A DNA stretch of 64,000 nt, from the NCBI RefSeq assembly GCF_900156345.1, contig NZ_FTPP01000001.1, positions 1,488,001 to 1,552,000 of the forward strand. The letters run 5' to 3'. Below are positions 36,338-45,458 of this stretch, piece by piece (position 1 is the stretch's first letter; every line of letters begins with the position of its first letter). Source of the DNA: Pontibacter indicus. GTDB lineage: Bacteria > Bacteroidota > Bacteroidia > Cytophagales > Hymenobacteraceae. Below the pieces are notes generated by a model. It saw nothing but the letters and a program-made list of their open reading frames with translations, did no database searches and was not told the DNA's origin. A program made the position numbers and the translations under genes.

Positions 36338-37681
36338 TTAGATGACAGGATCGTTTGGCGTGTTCGGGTTATTGCGCCGCTCCTGATCTGGGTACGGATA
36401 GAAATTGCGGTTACGCTCCGTCAGGTTATCAGGTGGCCCCGGACGGTTGAAACGACGGCTGTCTTCCCATTTCTGCCCGCTCAGGTATAGCTCAGCAGAC
36501 CGTTGCTTGTATACCTCCAGCAACAGCGCCTCTGCTGTGACTGGCCCGCTGTAAGCCGGCAAACCGGCATGTACGCCAAAGGGGTCGCCTGCCGTCTGTG
36601 TCCGCACCTGGTTGATCAGCGCCAGGGCTTCATCCAGGGAACCATTGCTCCGTAGGAGTGCCTCCGCTTTGATCAGCCTCATCTCGTCTGGCGGGTATAC
36701 GGGTATGCTGGTTGTCTGCGTGTTAAAAAAGCCTGCCAGCGTCATCACCCGGTCTCCTAACACATCGGCACCCGGCTCTGTCATGTAGAAGTTGTAGCGC
36801 CTATCCCCTTCTTCAAAGAGCGCATTTGGCAGGCCGAACTTATCGCGTGGTCTGTAATAAGCCAATATAAAAACGGTGTTGTAGATCGGGTTCGGACTCA
36901 GTGTGCTATACACAAACTCAGAGCGCTTGCTCAGATCCACTTTGTCAGCATTGGCGATGGCCGCCTCATTATTCCCGGCATATAAGTTATACCGGGCATT
37001 GTAAGCGTAGAGCGTGTTGCGCAGGTCGAAGGCAGGCCCGGCAACCTGTGCTGTGAACTCCGGCGAAGGGGGTGTCGCCTCGATGAGGGCAATGGCTTCG
37101 TTCAGATGTGCGATGGCAGCTGCCAACACCTCAGCTCTCGGTCTGAAAGTTACACTTCCGGTCCGGCTGGTTTCCAGGTTTGCCTGCTCAAATGCGATGT
37201 ACAGGTTTCCGAGTGCCATGGCATTGAACAAATGCGCATGAGCCATCACCCCGCTCAGCGTTCCGCCCGTGAGGGTGGGTACGTTGGGGGCGTTCTCCAG
37301 AATCTGCTCACTCATCAGCATCACGCGCTGCATGCGTGACCAATAGCCGAGGATGTTGCCGTTAAATGTGGGCAGGTCAGATCCACCGGCCTCCAGCTCC
37401 AGCACGTTGGTAAAGGTAGCCACGCCTTTCATTTCACGACCCGTCACACCTGCGTATAAGAGTGCCGCCTCAAGGGCCGAAGTAGAGTAAAATTGTCGCA
37501 ACCCAACGCTCAAGGCTATGATACCTTCGCGGGAGTTCAGCACCTCCACGTCACTGGCTGCGTTCGGGTTGGGTATATCCAGTTCGCACCCACTCGACAG
37601 CAGCAGACAGCCTGAGAGGAGACCCACTTTTAAGTATGAAGCTATATTTTTCATGATGTTTTTCATAAGGTTAGGAAGCAT
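36338..37681 (-). CDS. SusD/RagB family surface lipoprotein
   Basis: This 447-aa lipoprotein has a signal peptide ending LLSSGC (about Cys32) and a mature start with ELDIPNPNAAS, typical of SusD proteins. TPR-like helical repeats and a C-terminal ELYLSGQKWEDSRRF block complete the fold. It should cap the SusC channel on the outer surface and bind the ligand. Its ATG overlaps the TAA of susC (TAATG), which supports ATG at 37681 and translational coupling. A dispersed 10-mer at 36482-36491 is within the region for YLSG. Gene order after anmK suggests peptidoglycan-derived substrates. Confidence 0.92.
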   Translation of the reverse strand: MLPNLMKNIMKNIASYLKVGLLSGCLLLSSGCELDIPNPNAASDVEVLNSREGIIALSVGLRQFYSTSALEAALLYAGVTGREMKGVATFTNVLELEAGGSDLPTFNGNILGYWSRMQRVMLMSEQILENAPNVPTLTGGTLSGVMAHAHLFNAMALGNLYIAFEQANLETSRTGSVTFRPRAEVLAAAIAHLNEAIALIEATPPSPEFTAQVAGPAFDLRNTLYAYNARYNLYAGNNEAAIANADKVDLSKRSEFVYSTLSPNPIYNTVFILAYYRPRDKFGLPNALFEEGDRRYNFYMTEPGADVLGDRVMTLAGFFNTQTTSIPVYPPDEMRLIKAEALLRSNGSLDEALALINQVRTQTAGDPFGVHAGLPAYSGPVTAEALLLEVYKQRSAELYLSGQKWEDSRRFNRPGPPDNLTERNRNFYPYPDQERRNNPNTPNDPVI

Positions 37682-40600
37682 TAGAAAGTAAAGTTGAGAC
37701 CCAGTGCATAGGTTCTCGGGATCGGCACCTCCACAAAGTCAAAGCCTCGCACAGCGTTGGTCTGGCCAGCGGCATTCACCTCCGGGTCATAACCACTGTA
37801 GTCGTCAATCGAGAACAGGTTGCGCCCGGCCAGACTGAGGCGCATGCTGTTACCTCCCAAAAAGGCGGGCTTAAAGTCATACGCCACCGACACCTCTCTC
37901 AGCTTAATAAAAGAGCCGTCCTCAATGTAATTCTCAAATATGCCGAACAGAGCAGTGGAGGTTCCTTTCGGCACTTCCCCTCTTAGCTCCGGCTCGTAAC
38001 CGGCCAGTCCGCCATACAGGTCACGCTCACCCACACGGCGGGTGAAATTGAACACATCGAATCCATAAACCGCATCCAACTGTGTGCGGAAGGACAGGCG
38101 GTCGCCTACCGAGATATCGTTCGTCCAGGAGCCGGTCCAGTCCGGGTTAGGGTCACCGATCACCTTTGGCACGGTGGCGCCGGTCGGCTGTCCGTTTTCG
38201 GGGTTGCGTCCTGCTCGCTCCGGCTGTGGCAACCCGGCAGGATTCAGCAGCAGCGAGCCGTCGGGGTTTCGTGCAAAATAGGTAGCATAGAAGGCACCTA
38301 GCGGATAGCCATCCACAGCGGCCACCTGGCCGAAACCGCCCGGGAATGGCAGTACACCACCCGGAATATTGTTCACTTCGTTTTTGTTGCGGGAATAGAT
38401 CAGCGTAGAGGTCCAACGAACGCGCTCCGTCTGAACAGGCGCACCAGTCACCATCAGCTCAAAACCTTTGTTGGTCATGGTACCGATATTAGCATACTGA
38501 TTCAGGAAGCCTGAAGAAGGTGTCAGGCCAATGAACAACAGCAGGTCTTCCACATCTTTCTTGTAGAGAGAAAACTCAAGACCCAGCCTGCCTCCCAGGA
38601 AGCTCATGTCGGCCCCGACCTCGGTCTCTACCTGGCGTTCCGGCTTAATGCCCGAGTTGCCCAGCAGCGTAGATGGGATAACGCCCGGAATCCCAGGAAG
38701 TGACACCGGGTTATAGTTAGTATAGCGGTCATAGGCTCCGATAGCCGTCAGGTTGCCCGCCTGTCCGTAAGAGGCACGCAGTTTGAAAATAGGGATAATG
38801 TCAGCAAGCCCCTGCCAGAAACTCTCGTTGGAAACCAGGTAGCTGCCGCTCACTTTCGGGTAGAACTGCCACCTGTTGTCCTCCCCGAATACAGACGACA
38901 CATCATAACGGCCAGCTCCCGTCAGGAAGAAACGGTCACCGATACCGAAAGTCTGCTGAAGGAAAAAGCCTAAGATGTTAATATCAGCGCGCCCTTCGTT
39001 GGAGACTACCGTGGCACCACCGGAACTAACCTGAGCAATAGGACCTAACTGCGTGCCCGTTATACCTGTTGAGTAGTATTTTTCCGTCTGTACCGTACTC
39101 CCTATACCTGTCGTCGACTCCAGCCAGTCTGTCAGGAAGGTGCGGTAAGAGGCATTCAGGTCGTTGTTGAGGAGGTAAGCAGTACGGTCAGCACGGCGTG
39201 AATAGCCTGCATTATAGGAGGGTGTTGTATTTCCCACCGGTATGTAGCCTGTCGCAATCTGCGTTGAATTGTCAAATCCCAGCACATAGCTTATGTTCAG
39301 TCCATTGATCGGCGTAAGATTCACTTGAAAATCGCCAATGAAGCGGTTGGTGCGCTGCCCGAAATTAAAGCGGTCAATGGCCTCGAGCGGATTGGTTCGA
39401 CGCAGAATAGCTGTAGGCGCGGTGGAGGGATATACCCCGTTCACCGGCTCCGGATTGATGAAGTTGTTGCTGAAAATAAAGCCGGTCAGGGCACCATATG
39501 CTTCGCTCAAGCCACCATTCGGAATCTCTTCGCTTGTACTGAGCACATAGTTGGCCCCCAGTGAAACGGATATCCAGTTTTTGATTGTTTGGTCAATGCG
39601 CAAACGGGCACCTCCCCGCTTAAAAGTCGTGTTGTCGATGATACCCTGGTTGCTCAGGAAGTTACCGCTCATGTAGTACTGGGTATTCGCGCTGCCGCCC
39701 GAAACCGACACGTTGTTTTCGGTACCATAGGCAGTCCTGAAGATTTTGTCCTGGTAGTCATACCGGGTGACCGGCTCCTGCGTGAGGTCTGAGGCGAGGT
39801 TGTTCACAAAGCGGAAAGGGTACTTGTTATAGTCCAGCGTTTTGCGCACCTCGTTCACCCGGAACTGCGTGGAGACTGATATTTTTGGTGCACCCTCCAC
39901 CCCACGCTTCGTGAAGATCTGCACCACCCCGTTACTGGCCCGTGAGCCGTAGATAGCGGCCGCTGCTGCCCCTTTGATGATCTCGATGCGCTCAATGTCA
40001 TTTGGGTTAATGTCTACTAGTCGGTTCTGCGCGTAGCCTCCCAGGTCAATCAGTTCAGGAGAGCTGTTGTTGATGATAACCCCATCCACAATGTATAGCG
40101 GGTCGCCCGAGCCGACAACCGTGCTGGTGCCTCTCAAACGCACACTGATACCACCGGCCGGGTTGCCCGAGTTCTGGCTGATCTGGGCACCGGCGACCTT
40201 ACCCGACAGGGCCTGGTCAACGGAAGTGGCAACGCTGTTTTCGAGCGAGGCTGCAGAAACGGTGGAGATGGCGTTGCCCAGTTCTTTTTTGCTGGTTGCC
40301 ACAGAGGTACCCGTCACCACCACTTCGTCCAGACCCACAATATCCTCCTGAATCTGAGCATCCACCTGCACCGTCTGCTGATCACCGAGGGTGACAGGCA
40401 GACTCTGTGGCTTAAAGCCTATGAAAGAGAACGTGAGTTGGTAATTACCCGGAGGTAAGGCGGCCGACAAGTTGTATACCCCGTTTGCATCGGTGGCTGT
40501 GGCAATGTTGTGGTTCTGGAACTTCACCACCACGCCCGGCAGCGGCGACTTGGTACGGGCATCCGTCACAGTTCCCGTAATGGCGTAGCGTGCCCCTTGC

Positions 40601-40692
40601 GCTATGGCCAGCTGACACGCAGCCGCCAACAGTAGGAAACACAGCAGGATAGCCTTACCCGAGGCCCTCCCAATCAAGTAAACTTTTCTCAT
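37681..40692 (-). CDS. SusC/RagA family TonB-dependent outer-membrane transporter
   Basis: This 1003-aa protein has a signal peptide (about 1-31), a carboxypeptidase-like regulatory domain (about 34-118, ITGTVTDARTKSPLPGVVV), a TonB-box-proximal segment EVVVTGTSV, a plug domain (about 130-245) ending IIKGAAAAAIYGSRASNGVV and a 22-strand barrel. The last residues YALGLNFTF fit the BAM-recognised beta-signal. There is no extended N-terminal signalling domain, so the unit lacks the anti-sigma type of control. It lies 51 bp after anmK and overlaps susD by one base. Confidence 0.95.
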   Translation of the reverse strand: MRKVYLIGRASGKAILLCFLLLAAACQLAIAQGARYAITGTVTDARTKSPLPGVVVKFQNHNIATATDANGVYNLSAALPPGNYQLTFSFIGFKPQSLPVTLGDQQTVQVDAQIQEDIVGLDEVVVTGTSVATSKKELGNAISTVSAASLENSVATSVDQALSGKVAGAQISQNSGNPAGGISVRLRGTSTVVGSGDPLYIVDGVIINNSSPELIDLGGYAQNRLVDINPNDIERIEIIKGAAAAAIYGSRASNGVVQIFTKRGVEGAPKISVSTQFRVNEVRKTLDYNKYPFRFVNNLASDLTQEPVTRYDYQDKIFRTAYGTENNVSVSGGSANTQYYMSGNFLSNQGIIDNTTFKRGGARLRIDQTIKNWISVSLGANYVLSTSEEIPNGGLSEAYGALTGFIFSNNFINPEPVNGVYPSTAPTAILRRTNPLEAIDRFNFGQRTNRFIGDFQVNLTPINGLNISYVLGFDNSTQIATGYIPVGNTTPSYNAGYSRRADRTAYLLNNDLNASYRTFLTDWLESTTGIGSTVQTEKYYSTGITGTQLGPIAQVSSGGATVVSNEGRADINILGFFLQQTFGIGDRFFLTGAGRYDVSSVFGEDNRWQFYPKVSGSYLVSNESFWQGLADIIPIFKLRASYGQAGNLTAIGAYDRYTNYNPVSLPGIPGVIPSTLLGNSGIKPERQVETEVGADMSFLGGRLGLEFSLYKKDVEDLLLFIGLTPSSGFLNQYANIGTMTNKGFELMVTGAPVQTERVRWTSTLIYSRNKNEVNNIPGGVLPFPGGFGQVAAVDGYPLGAFYATYFARNPDGSLLLNPAGLPQPERAGRNPENGQPTGATVPKVIGDPNPDWTGSWTNDISVGDRLSFRTQLDAVYGFDVFNFTRRVGERDLYGGLAGYEPELRGEVPKGTSTALFGIFENYIEDGSFIKLREVSVAYDFKPAFLGGNSMRLSLAGRNLFSIDDYSGYDPEVNAAGQTNAVRGFDFVEVPIPRTYALGLNFTF

Positions 40693-40743
40693 AGTGCCTC
40701 TTTTTTTGTACTGTTGATTATGTAATTAAATGGTGTTCCGTCG

Positions 40744-41943
40744 TTATTCCGGTAAGCTGATTTTGCCCATCAGCACCGAGGGCACGCGCCTTTTGCCAGG
40801 GCCAAAGTGGATCGGCTCGCCCACCAGGCACTCATTGGCCAGTGTGGCAAACAGCACCGCCTCTTTCGCATCCGGCGACACGCCCAGTTCGGCCGTGTTT
40901 CGCACTGTAGCGCCTGGCAAAAGCTCTTTTATGTTTTGTATGAGAAGCGGGTTGTGCATCCCTCCTCCACTCAGGAAAATTTCAAAATCAGCATCGCCCA
41001 GTGAGCGGGTCAGGGCACCGCAGATGCCAACAGCCGAAAAACGGTTCAGACTCGCCATCACATCCTCCGGGGAGAGGTGCTCCGTATCTGACTTGCGTTG
41101 TGCTTCGGCCAGGTATGCGAGATTAAACAGTTCCGGGCCCGTCGTTTTAGGGAAGTCCTGCTCAAAGAAAGGATGGTAGAGGAGCGCCGCGACCAAGGCT
41201 TGGTTATACCTGCCTTTCAAGGCGATGGCAGAGTCTGCATCGTAGTAAGTGCCGGGGAAATGCCGTTGCACATAAGCGTCCATCATTGTATTGCCTGGCC
41301 CTACATCCGTTGAGAAAATACGGCTCGTGTCCAGATCGCCTGGCAGGAAGGTGAAGTTAGCAATGCCGCCTATGTTGAGCATGATCCGGTTCTGTTCCTG
41401 CTTCGAGAAGAGCAGGTAGTCGCCGTACACGGCCAAAGGGGCACCCTCGCCTCCTGCTGCCACGTGCTTCTGCCGGAAATCGCTGAGCGTGATGATACCG
41501 GTACCCATGGCAATGTGATCACCGTCGCCGATCTGCAGCGTGGCATCCGGCATACCTGCCATGCCATGCAGCGACGCCGGTGCGTGGTAAATGGTCTGGC
41601 CGTGGCTGGCAATCACATCAACATCCGAGGCAGCTATCCCCCACTGCTGCAGGCTTTTGTTGATGAGATCGGCATGGAAGCGACCGATGTAGGCATTAAG
41701 CAGACAAACGCGCTCCAGGTCAACTTCCCGTTTAGAAAAGATGGCCTTTACTTCCTGCTTAAAAGTCTCGTCATAAGGCATCGTCACAAACTCTTTAAGT
41801 TTTATGCGGGTTTCGGTACCATGACCTTCAAATTCACAGAGCGCAATGTCAAGACCGTCGAGCGAGGTGCCCGACATAAGGCCGATAATGGTTCTTTTTT
41901 CTTTGTTGGCTGTTTCAAAAAGCCGACTTAGCATTTTGTTCAT
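40744..41943 (-). CDS. anmK: Anhydro-N-acetylmuramic acid kinase
   Basis: This 399-aa enzyme matches AnmK, which phosphorylates and opens 1,6-anhydro-MurNAc to MurNAc-6-phosphate in peptidoglycan recycling. Visible motifs are IGLMSGTSLDGLDIALCEF (ATP-binding loop), SHGQTIYH, LQIGDG, NIGGIANFTFL, TDVGPGNTMMD and a C-terminal LSGGGMHNP. Start could be Met1 at 41943 or Met4. It is the first gene upstream of susC and susD on the same strand. This suggests that the outer-membrane transporter imports muropeptides or anhydro-sugars for the kinase. Confidence 0.93.
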   Translation of the reverse strand: MNKMLSRLFETANKEKRTIIGLMSGTSLDGLDIALCEFEGHGTETRIKLKEFVTMPYDETFKQEVKAIFSKREVDLERVCLLNAYIGRFHADLINKSLQQWGIAASDVDVIASHGQTIYHAPASLHGMAGMPDATLQIGDGDHIAMGTGIITLSDFRQKHVAAGGEGAPLAVYGDYLLFSKQEQNRIMLNIGGIANFTFLPGDLDTSRIFSTDVGPGNTMMDAYVQRHFPGTYYDADSAIALKGRYNQALVAALLYHPFFEQDFPKTTGPELFNLAYLAEAQRKSDTEHLSPEDVMASLNRFSAVGICGALTRSLGDADFEIFLSGGGMHNPLLIQNIKELLPGATVRNTAELGVSPDAKEAVLFATLANECLVGEPIHFGPGKRRVPSVLMGKISLPE

Positions 41944-41977
41944 ATTAAATTTTATTTAAAGGCATAAAAAGCCCAAA

Positions 41978-41990
41978 GAACCATAGGTTC
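41978..41990. promoter_or_regulatory. Small palindrome upstream of anmK
   Basis: GAACC-ATA-GGTTC has perfect 5-bp arms 35 bases before the anmK start. It could be an operator for the anmK-susCD unit. No regulator gene adjoins it, and the arms are short, so this is weak. Confidence 0.3.
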
Positions 41991-42090
41991 CTCATACGAA
42001 ATACATAAAGCTTAGATAATATACATAGTGGCGAATTTCAGCATTATCAGGCAGAAATTCGATAAAGGAAGTGGTTCGTTTGACTTGTGT

Positions 42091-42771
42091 TTACTGCCGG
42101 ATTATCCGGCCGTCCTCCATCTCGATGATCCGGTGTGAATTTTCAGCAAATTCGGGGTCGTGCGTCACGATAAGCAGGGTCTGGTTGTGCGCCTCGGTCA
42201 GTTCCTTGAAAATGTTAAACACGATGTCGCTGTTGCGCTTGTCAAGGTTGCCAGTGGGCTCGTCGCCCATGATGATGTGCGGGTCATTGATGAGGGCCCG
42301 GGCGATGGCTACCCGCTGCTTCTCCCCACCCGAAATGCGGTAAGCCGACTGCTTGGCCAGGTGCGCTATACCTAGCATTTTGAGACGCTCGATGGCGCGG
42401 TGCTCTACTTCCTGCTCGCTATACCTGCCCAGCTTGAGGCCGGGCAGCATGACGTTGCGCAGCACCGTAAACTCGTTGAGCAGGTAATGGAACTGGAACA
42501 CGAAGCCGATCTTCTCGTTTCGGATGCGCGCCAGTTCAACATCCGGGCGGCCCGACATCAGCTCCTTGTCTATGTAGAGTTCACCGGTATAGTCGGTGTC
42601 CATGGTGGAGAGGATGTAGAGTAGCGTAGACTTGCCGCAGCCCGACTTGCCGATCACGGACACGAACTCGCCTTTGTTCACAGCAAAAGTAACATCGCGG
42701 AGCACCTGCACCGTCACCGGATCATGAAACTCCTTGTTGATTCCCCTTGCTTCGAGTATAACTTCCTGCAT
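42091..42771 (-). CDS. ABC transporter ATPase (MacB/LolD type)
   Basis: About 227 aa from the ATG at 42771 (MQEVILEARG); the frame continues upstream to 42897 but overlaps the permease gene. Walker A is GKSGCGKST, signature ISGGEKQRVAIARA, Walker B IIMGDEPTGNLD and the H-loop LLIVTHD. This is the pattern of ATPases that energise MacB- or LolCDE-like mechanotransmission complexes. It starts 25 bp after the permease stop and is the third gene of the operon. Confidence 0.92.
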   Translation of the reverse strand: MQEVILEARGINKEFHDPVTVQVLRDVTFAVNKGEFVSVIGKSGCGKSTLLYILSTMDTDYTGELYIDKELMSGRPDVELARIRNEKIGFVFQFHYLLNEFTVLRNVMLPGLKLGRYSEQEVEHRAIERLKMLGIAHLAKQSAYRISGGEKQRVAIARALINDPHIIMGDEPTGNLDKRNSDIVFNIFKELTEAHNQTLLIVTHDPEFAENSHRIIEMEDGRIIRQ

Positions 42772-42796
42772 TTTTTCTTCGCTGTCTTTCCTATAC

Positions 42797-44056
42797 CTAT
42801 TTGCCCCGGATGATCTCGACCGGGTCCACCCTGCTTGCCTTGCGGGCCGGGAAGAAACCGGCAAAATAGGTCGTGATAAGGGAGAAGGTACCGCCAATAA
42901 AATAGAATACCGGATCGTAGTTGACCGGGTAGGTCGTAATGGTGGGCAGTGCCGCCGTCACAAACGGAATGTTGTCGATGATGACCGAGAACACAAAGCC
43001 GAACACGAGCCCTACGATGCCCCCAAAAAAGCCGATGCTCATCGCGATCAGCAGAAAGACCAGATTCACATCCCGACCCGAAAAACCGGTGGCCTTGAGG
43101 ATGGCGATGGAGTCCATTTTCTCGTAGATCATCATGTTGAGGATGTTGAAAATACCGAATCCCGCCACGATGAGCAGCGTGATGCCCACGGCGTAGGAGA
43201 TGAGCGACCGCACGCTGCTGCCGGTCTCGAACTGGGCGTTGGCCGTCTGGATGTCCTCGGCATCGACCTGAAAAAGCTGCGCATACTCGCGTGCAACGGC
43301 CGGGGCCTGCTCCAGGTCGTGGAGCTTGATCTGGATGTCGGTCATGTAGTTGGCCGGCTTGCCGAGCAGCTTCTGTGTGGTGGCCAGGGAGGCGTAGCTC
43401 TGCACCTTGTCGATCTCCTGAATACCTGACTGAAAATAGCCCACCACTTTGAGCGGAAAACGCTCGCCCTGCGCAGTCGTGACCTGCACCACATCGCCGA
43501 TGTCGGCCACCAGTATATCGGCCAGCCCCTTGCCCAGAATGATGCTGTTGGCCACGTTTTTGGCGTCGATCGGGTTGCCCGTCGTCACATAGTCCTTGAA
43601 GTTGAACAGGCGGCTTTCCTCCTCAACATCAACGCCGTTGATGATGCCTGTGATATCGATCGTGCCCTCATTGAAAAAGACCTGCGCCAGGAGTTTGGGT
43701 GTGGCTCCCAGCACCCGTTTGTCGGCCTTCACGGCCTGCAGAATGGGGCCGCTGTTGTAGATTTCCTGCCGGGTGACGCCGGCTTTCACGGAGCTAATGA
43801 AGTTGTAAGAATTCCTGTACTGCTCCGCTGCATTTACCGGCTGGTTGTCGCTGGGCTTGATCTCGTTGTAGAGCCGCACGTGCGGTGTGCGGTTGAGTAT
43901 AAGGCCATCGAGCAGGTCGTTGAGGCCGTTCATAAACCCGAGCAGCGTAATGAACATGGCGATGCTGAAGGTGACCCCGACGGCCGCCACCAGCGTCTGC
44001 CGCCAGCGGGCCAGCAGCATCGATTTCGCTATGCTGTAGATCAGTTTAAAATTCAT
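42797..44056 (-). CDS. ABC permease, MacB/FtsX family
   Basis: This 419-aa protein has an N-terminal transmembrane helix (about 20-43), a large periplasmic domain and three C-terminal helices (about 290-312, 335-360 and 380-400) ending in RKASRVDPVEIIRGK, the hallmark of FtsX/MacB permeases. It should dimerise with the ATPase and act with the adaptor upstream. Its start follows the adaptor stop by 2 bp, so the genes are coupled. Confidence 0.9.
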   Translation of the reverse strand: MNFKLIYSIAKSMLLARWRQTLVAAVGVTFSIAMFITLLGFMNGLNDLLDGLILNRTPHVRLYNEIKPSDNQPVNAAEQYRNSYNFISSVKAGVTRQEIYNSGPILQAVKADKRVLGATPKLLAQVFFNEGTIDITGIINGVDVEEESRLFNFKDYVTTGNPIDAKNVANSIILGKGLADILVADIGDVVQVTTAQGERFPLKVVGYFQSGIQEIDKVQSYASLATTQKLLGKPANYMTDIQIKLHDLEQAPAVAREYAQLFQVDAEDIQTANAQFETGSSVRSLISYAVGITLLIVAGFGIFNILNMMIYEKMDSIAILKATGFSGRDVNLVFLLIAMSIGFFGGIVGLVFGFVFSVIIDNIPFVTAALPTITTYPVNYDPVFYFIGGTFSLITTYFAGFFPARKASRVDPVEIIRGK

Positions 44057-44058
44057 CG

Positions 44059-45141
44059 CTATGGCTTCACGATCACGGTTTCTTTCGATAAACCTTCTAC
44101 TATTTCCACTTTCTGGTAGTCCTTCAGCCCGGTCTTCACCGGCACACGCTCGTCGTTTTCATTCAGCACATAGGTCCCCTCCACCAGGTATTCGCGCGGG
44201 ATGGTCAGGGCATTCTTCTTCGTCTGGATGATGATGTTGGCCTCGGTGGTGAGGTTCGGGTATAGCGCATCGGGTTTGGTCACGAAAGCGGCCTCTACAG
44301 TAAAGGAGCGGGTGCGCTCGTTCATGGCCGGATTGACTTTGGTGACGCGCCCTTCAAAGACCTGCCCCCTGTAGCTGTCGAGGTTGAGGAGCACCTGCTG
44401 GCCTGGCTTCACGCGGGCAATGTCGTATTCGTCCACTTGCAGTTCCAGTATAAATTCGTCGGCATCGCCCAGCACCGCAATCGGCACCTGTGGGCTCACC
44501 AGTTCCCCTTTCTCGCGCAACACGCTGTATACCTTGCCGTTGGTCTCGCTCTTTACGGTGTAGTCGTCGCGCAGGGTCTCGCTGATCTGCAGGTTCTTCT
44601 GCGACTGGCGGGCGGCAAAGTTGAGCTGTTTTTTAAGGTCGTTGTAGCGGAGGCGCGCCGAGCGGTAGGCTGTTTGAGAATTCTTGTAGGCCAGTTCGCG
44701 CTGCTCCAGCTCCACGCGGGTGCCGATCTGGCTGGCCCAGAGGTTGCGCTGCCGCACCAGCAACAGCGAGTCGTTCTGCATGCGGCTGCGGGCCAGCTCG
44801 ATGTTCTCCTGCAGTTCGGTCAGCTTCTCGGCATTGGCACCGACGCGGGCATATTCTGCAGCCAGGCGGGCGTTCTCGGTGTTCAGTTGGGCGGCCTCAT
44901 TGCTGATGCGTACCAACGTTTCGCCCCGCTGCACAGTGTCTCCCTCGGTCACCAGTATTTCCTCGATGATGCCACTCACCACCGGATAGACCTGGTATTG
45001 ATTGCGGCTCTTCACAACGCCCGAGGCGTACACGGCTTCCGAGATATCCTCCACGGTTGGCTGCGTGGTTTCCTGCTTCTCGCCACAAGCGGCTAGCAAG
45101 AATAACATCAATAGCAGTTGTAAACAGTTTCTTATGGACAT
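44059..45141 (-). CDS. Efflux periplasmic adaptor (MacA/HlyD family) lipoprotein
   Basis: This 360-aa protein has a lipobox LLAAC (Cys19). A first lipoyl half YPVVSGIIEEILVTEGDTVQRGETLVRI, a long coiled coil (about 85-175) and a second half YTVKSETNGKVYSVLREKGELVSPQVPI follow, then a beta-barrel. With the permease and ATPase downstream it forms a three-gene efflux operon. It could export a peptide, lipid or macrolide. It starts 52 bp from the hexamer array upstream. Confidence 0.9.
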   Translation of the reverse strand: MSIRNCLQLLLMLFLLAACGEKQETTQPTVEDISEAVYASGVVKSRNQYQVYPVVSGIIEEILVTEGDTVQRGETLVRISNEAAQLNTENARLAAEYARVGANAEKLTELQENIELARSRMQNDSLLLVRQRNLWASQIGTRVELEQRELAYKNSQTAYRSARLRYNDLKKQLNFAARQSQKNLQISETLRDDYTVKSETNGKVYSVLREKGELVSPQVPIAVLGDADEFILELQVDEYDIARVKPGQQVLLNLDSYRGQVFEGRVTKVNPAMNERTRSFTVEAAFVTKPDALYPNLTTEANIIIQTKKNALTIPREYLVEGTYVLNENDERVPVKTGLKDYQKVEIVEGLSKETVIVKP

Positions 45142-45193
45142 GATACCTTAAATGTAAAGGACACACTGCGACAGCAATTCATCTGAGGCCCGC

Positions 45194-45243
45194 CTATACC
45201 TATACCTATACCTATACCTATACCTATACCTATACCTATACCT
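45194..45243. repeat. Hexamer array (CTATAC)8CT, second copy
   Basis: Eight tandem CTATAC units plus CT, 50 bp, in the same orientation and of the same length as the array at 1366-1415. The flanks are different (GC before, TCC after), so the arrays are not parts of a larger duplication. It is just upstream of the MacA-like gene, between divergent genes. Confidence 0.95.
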
Positions 45244-45379
45244 TCCTGGCGGCGTTCCAACTGGCTGGGGCTATCAAAGGCGCTCTGCTTCAAATGTAAA
45301 CATTCAGAACATGATTTCATTATTTAAAGTAAGCTAAGGTATACGAAGCGGCTTTACTGACAAGTGCTTTTTTTGGAAG

Positions 45380-45391
45380 TGACCTAGGTCA
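45380..45391. promoter_or_regulatory. 12-bp palindrome TGACCTAGGTCA
   Basis: A perfect 12-bp palindrome 68 bases upstream of the SDR gene and in the divergent gap with the MacA-like operon. It could be an operator. There is no supporting regulator nearby. Confidence 0.4.
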
Positions 45392-45458
45392 TCAAAAGGG
45401 CATGTCGGTCTTTCGAAATTTGTCGGAATGTAAATCTTCAACTTAGACAGATAAAATT

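Noticed and set aside
45194..45243. CRISPR array
   Set aside because: There are no spacers, only continuous 6-bp units, and no cas gene.
45132..45320. A 62-codon frame with Gly-Ile repeats
   Set aside because: It is the other-strand translation of the second hexamer array and overlaps the MacA-like promoter region.
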